From: Chitinophaga pinensis
Lineage (GTDB): Bacteria > Bacteroidota > Bacteroidia > Flavobacteriales_D > Crocinitomicaceae
DNA length: 8,427 bases
NCBI GenBank assembly: GCA_945870115.1
Contig: CAMBRH010000144.1
Span: forward strand, 1-8,427
Direction: 5' to 3'
The first letter of the stretch is position 1, and each line of letters starts with the position of its first letter. Below the pieces are notes generated by a model that ran no database searches, was not told the origin of the DNA, and worked only from the letters and a program-made list of their open reading frames with translations. This document shows positions 7,126 through 8,427 of this stretch, piece by piece. A program made the position numbers and the translations under genes.

Positions 7126-7512
7126 ATGAAAGTAATATTATTTCTTAGCCTAATTTTACTAACTTTCGCTTGTACGGAAGAAGAAAAAGTGGAAACAAAA
7201 AAAGCAGAATCTTTGGTAGAAATTAAAGATGGTATTTTTACTGAATATTATCCTGGAAGAAAGGCAATTAAATTTCAAGGTGCGCAAGACAAAGACAATG
7301 AACGTCATGGAAAATGGGTTTTTTTCGCTGAAAATGGAACTGAACTTTCAATTACGCATTATTTAAATGGAAAAAAAGACGGACATACAATCGTGAAATA
7401 TCCAAATGGAGCAATTTACTATTACGGAGAATACCGAAATGATCAAAAAGTTGGAATTTGGAAGACTTATGATACAAAAGGTAAATTGGTGGAAGAAAAA
7501 GACTTTAAATAG
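7126..7512 (+). CDS. YwqK-type MORN-variant repeat lipoprotein
   Basis: A 128-aa predicted lipoprotein. The signal peptide is residues 1-15 (KVILFLSLILLTFA) with lipobox TFAC and acylated Cys16, followed by an acidic/Lys linker TEEEKVETKKAE. The rest consists of MORN_2-type beta repeats of about 23-25 residues: from DGIFTEYYPG (35-44), HGKWVFFAENGTE (61-73), DGHTIVKYPNGAI (85-97) and GIWKTYDTKGKL (110-121), each followed by the xxYxNGKK-like return strand. Databases label such proteins 'YwqK family antitoxin', but the lipoprotein signal and the absence of a toxin partner argue against a toxin-antitoxin role here; a structural or binding surface role in the envelope is more likely. The ATG is fixed by the signal peptide. 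It lies 96 bp after the polyprenyl synthase gene and 127 bp before dnaG, with repeats in both gaps. Confidence 0.82.
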   Translation: MKVILFLSLILLTFACTEEEKVETKKAESLVEIKDGIFTEYYPGRKAIKFQGAQDKDNERHGKWVFFAENGTELSITHYLNGKKDGHTIVKYPNGAIYYYGEYRNDQKVGIWKTYDTKGKLVEEKDFK

Positions 7513-7550
7513 ACATTAGGATTTTAGGACATCAAGATATTAGGACTTTA
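7513..7550 (+). repeat. Degenerate 16-bp tandem repeat after MORN gene
   Basis: Directly after the stop, ACATTAGGATTTTAGG (7513-7528) and ACATCAAGATATTAGG (7529-7544) match at 13 of 16 positions, and a third unit appears to start with ACTTTA. The segment 7533-7545 is the inverted partner of repeat B at 7087-7099. There is no hairpin plus T tract, so it is not an obvious terminator. Confidence 0.5.
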
Positions 7551-7576
7551 TTTTTCTCAGAAACAAAATTAAATTC

Positions 7577-7605
7577 TTCATTTTTAACTTTTAACTCTTC
7601 ATTTT
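7577..7605 (-). repeat. Right copy of inverted A/T-rich repeat A
   Basis: Reverse-complement partner of 7031-7059 with 24 of 29 positions matching. The tract is itself internally repetitive, with TTCATTTTT occurring at 7577-7585 and again from 7598, and it continues into TTCATAATTCATAA (7617-7630) just before dnaG. Confidence 0.5.
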
Positions 7606-7639
7606 TGATTCATCGTTCATAATTCATAACTAATTTTCT

Positions 7640-8427
7640 TTGGCAAGAATCCCCGAAAATATAATTGAAAACATCATGCAAACTGCTCGAATTGAGGAGG
7701 TGATAGGGGAATTTGTGCATTTAAAGCGAAAAGGCGCAAATTACATGGGTTTAAGTCCTTTCACGGATGAAAAAACGCCATCTTTCTCAGTTTCAGTTGC
7801 TAAACAAATTTTTAAATGTTTTTCTACAGGAAAAGGAGGTTCGGTTGTCACATTTTTGATGGAAAAAGAACATTATTCTTATCCAGAAGCTCTTCGTTGG
7901 TTAGCTGAAAAATACAACATCGAGTTACCAAAAGAAGAAGAGCAAACTCCAGAACAAATTGCCGCTTTTACAGAAAGAGAAAGTTTGCAAATAATCAACG
8001 AATTTGCCAAAAATCATTTCATGCAAAATATACATGAAAATGATGAAGGTAAAGCAATTGGTTTAAGTTATTTTGTAGAAAGAGGATACAGAAAAGACAT
8101 AATTGAGAAATTTCAATTGGGATATTGTTTAAATTCTGGTCACGATTTTACGGATGCAGCCAAAGCGAAAGGCTATAAATTAGAATTTTGTGAAAAAGTT
8201 GGTTTGGTAAAATCAAAGGACGACAGAAATTTTGATTTTTTCCGAGGAAGGGTAATTTTTCCAATTCATTCCATCACCGGAAGGATCTTGGGATTTGGAG
8301 GTCGAACGCTCACAAACGATAAAAAAGTTGCGAAATATTTCAATTCGCCAGAAAGTATCATTTACAATAAAAGTGAAATACTTTACGGTTTATATTTTGC
8401 AAAAGGCGACATCATAAAATACGATAA
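7640..8427 (+). CDS. dnaG: DNA primase, 3'-truncated by window edge, degenerate zinc motif
   Basis: Makes RNA primers for DNA replication, working with the replicative helicase. The window shows 262 full codons of a protein normally near 600-650 aa. Start: an in-frame TAA at 7631-7633 limits the options to TTG at 7640 or ATG at 7676. The TTG gives ARIPENIIENIMQTARIEEVIG, matching the usual M-x-RIP N terminus of DnaG, so TTG is chosen. The CHC2 zinc-finger region reads YMGLSPFTDEKTPSFSV...FKCFSTGKGG: ligand positions are Ser39, Thr42, Cys60 and Thr63, so only one of four ligands remains. The RNA-polymerase-core basic region follows with FFRGRVIFPIHS, GRILGFGGRTL and KYFNSPES (about residues 203-240), ending near LYGLYFAKGDI just before the window edge. 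The TOPRIM motif EGYxD would be outside the window. Confidence 0.95.
   Translation, partial: MARIPENIIENIMQTARIEEVIGEFVHLKRKGANYMGLSPFTDEKTPSFSVSVAKQIFKCFSTGKGGSVVTFLMEKEHYSYPEALRWLAEKYNIELPKEEEQTPEQIAAFTERESLQIINEFAKNHFMQNIHENDEGKAIGLSYFVERGYRKDIIEKFQLGYCLNSGHDFTDAAKAKGYKLEFCEKVGLVKSKDDRNFDFFRGRVIFPIHSITGRILGFGGRTLTNDKKVAKYFNSPESIIYNKSEILYGLYFAKGDIIKYD

Overview
The window looks like a chromosomal segment of a low-G+C member of the Bacteroidota, most likely order Flavobacteriales. The GyrB, Xaa-Pro aminopeptidase, polyprenyl synthase and primase sequences all read like the flavobacterial versions as I know them from memory. The DNA is A+T rich by eye, promoter-like sites fit the Bacteroidota -7 consensus TAnnTTTG rather than TATAAT, Shine-Dalgarno sequences are mostly absent, and two lipoproteins are encoded. 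No family or species is claimed.

Layout. (1) 1-1854 (+): gyrB without about its first 30 codons, ending in a strong hairpin terminator (1874-1907). (2) 1911-3696 (-): three accessory genes facing gyrB. In their transcription order these are an orphan 106-aa protein (3376-3696), an orphan 214-aa lipoprotein (2619-3263), and a stand-alone relative of the CTP synthase glutaminase domain (1911-2585) that has lost its catalytic residues. The lipoprotein and glutaminase-like genes are 33 bp apart and may be cotranscribed. (3) 3697-3851: divergent intergenic region with a 29-bp palindrome lying on the promoter of the 106-aa gene. (4) 3852-5144 (+): a complete Xaa-Pro aminopeptidase. (5) 5145-5481: a 337-bp stretch with no credible gene, holding a compact two-hairpin, REP-like element. 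(6) 5482-7029 (+): a PaiA-like GNAT acetyltransferase, then a polyprenyl diphosphate synthase whose -7 box lies so near the ATG that the mRNA may be almost leaderless. (7) 7126-7512 (+): a small YwqK/MORN-type lipoprotein flanked by inverted copies of composite A/T-rich repeats. (8) 7640-8427 (+): the start of dnaG, reading from a TTG codon and running off the window.

How the genes relate. Most of the content is housekeeping: DNA supercoiling, replication priming, isoprenoid/quinone side-chain synthesis and peptide turnover. No single multi-gene pathway is visible. The least ordinary items are the catalytically dead glutaminase-like protein and its lipoprotein neighbour, the loss of three of four zinc ligands in DnaG, the palindrome upstream of the orphan gene, and the two kinds of intergenic repeat. 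I did not find convincing evidence for a complete new multi-gene system.
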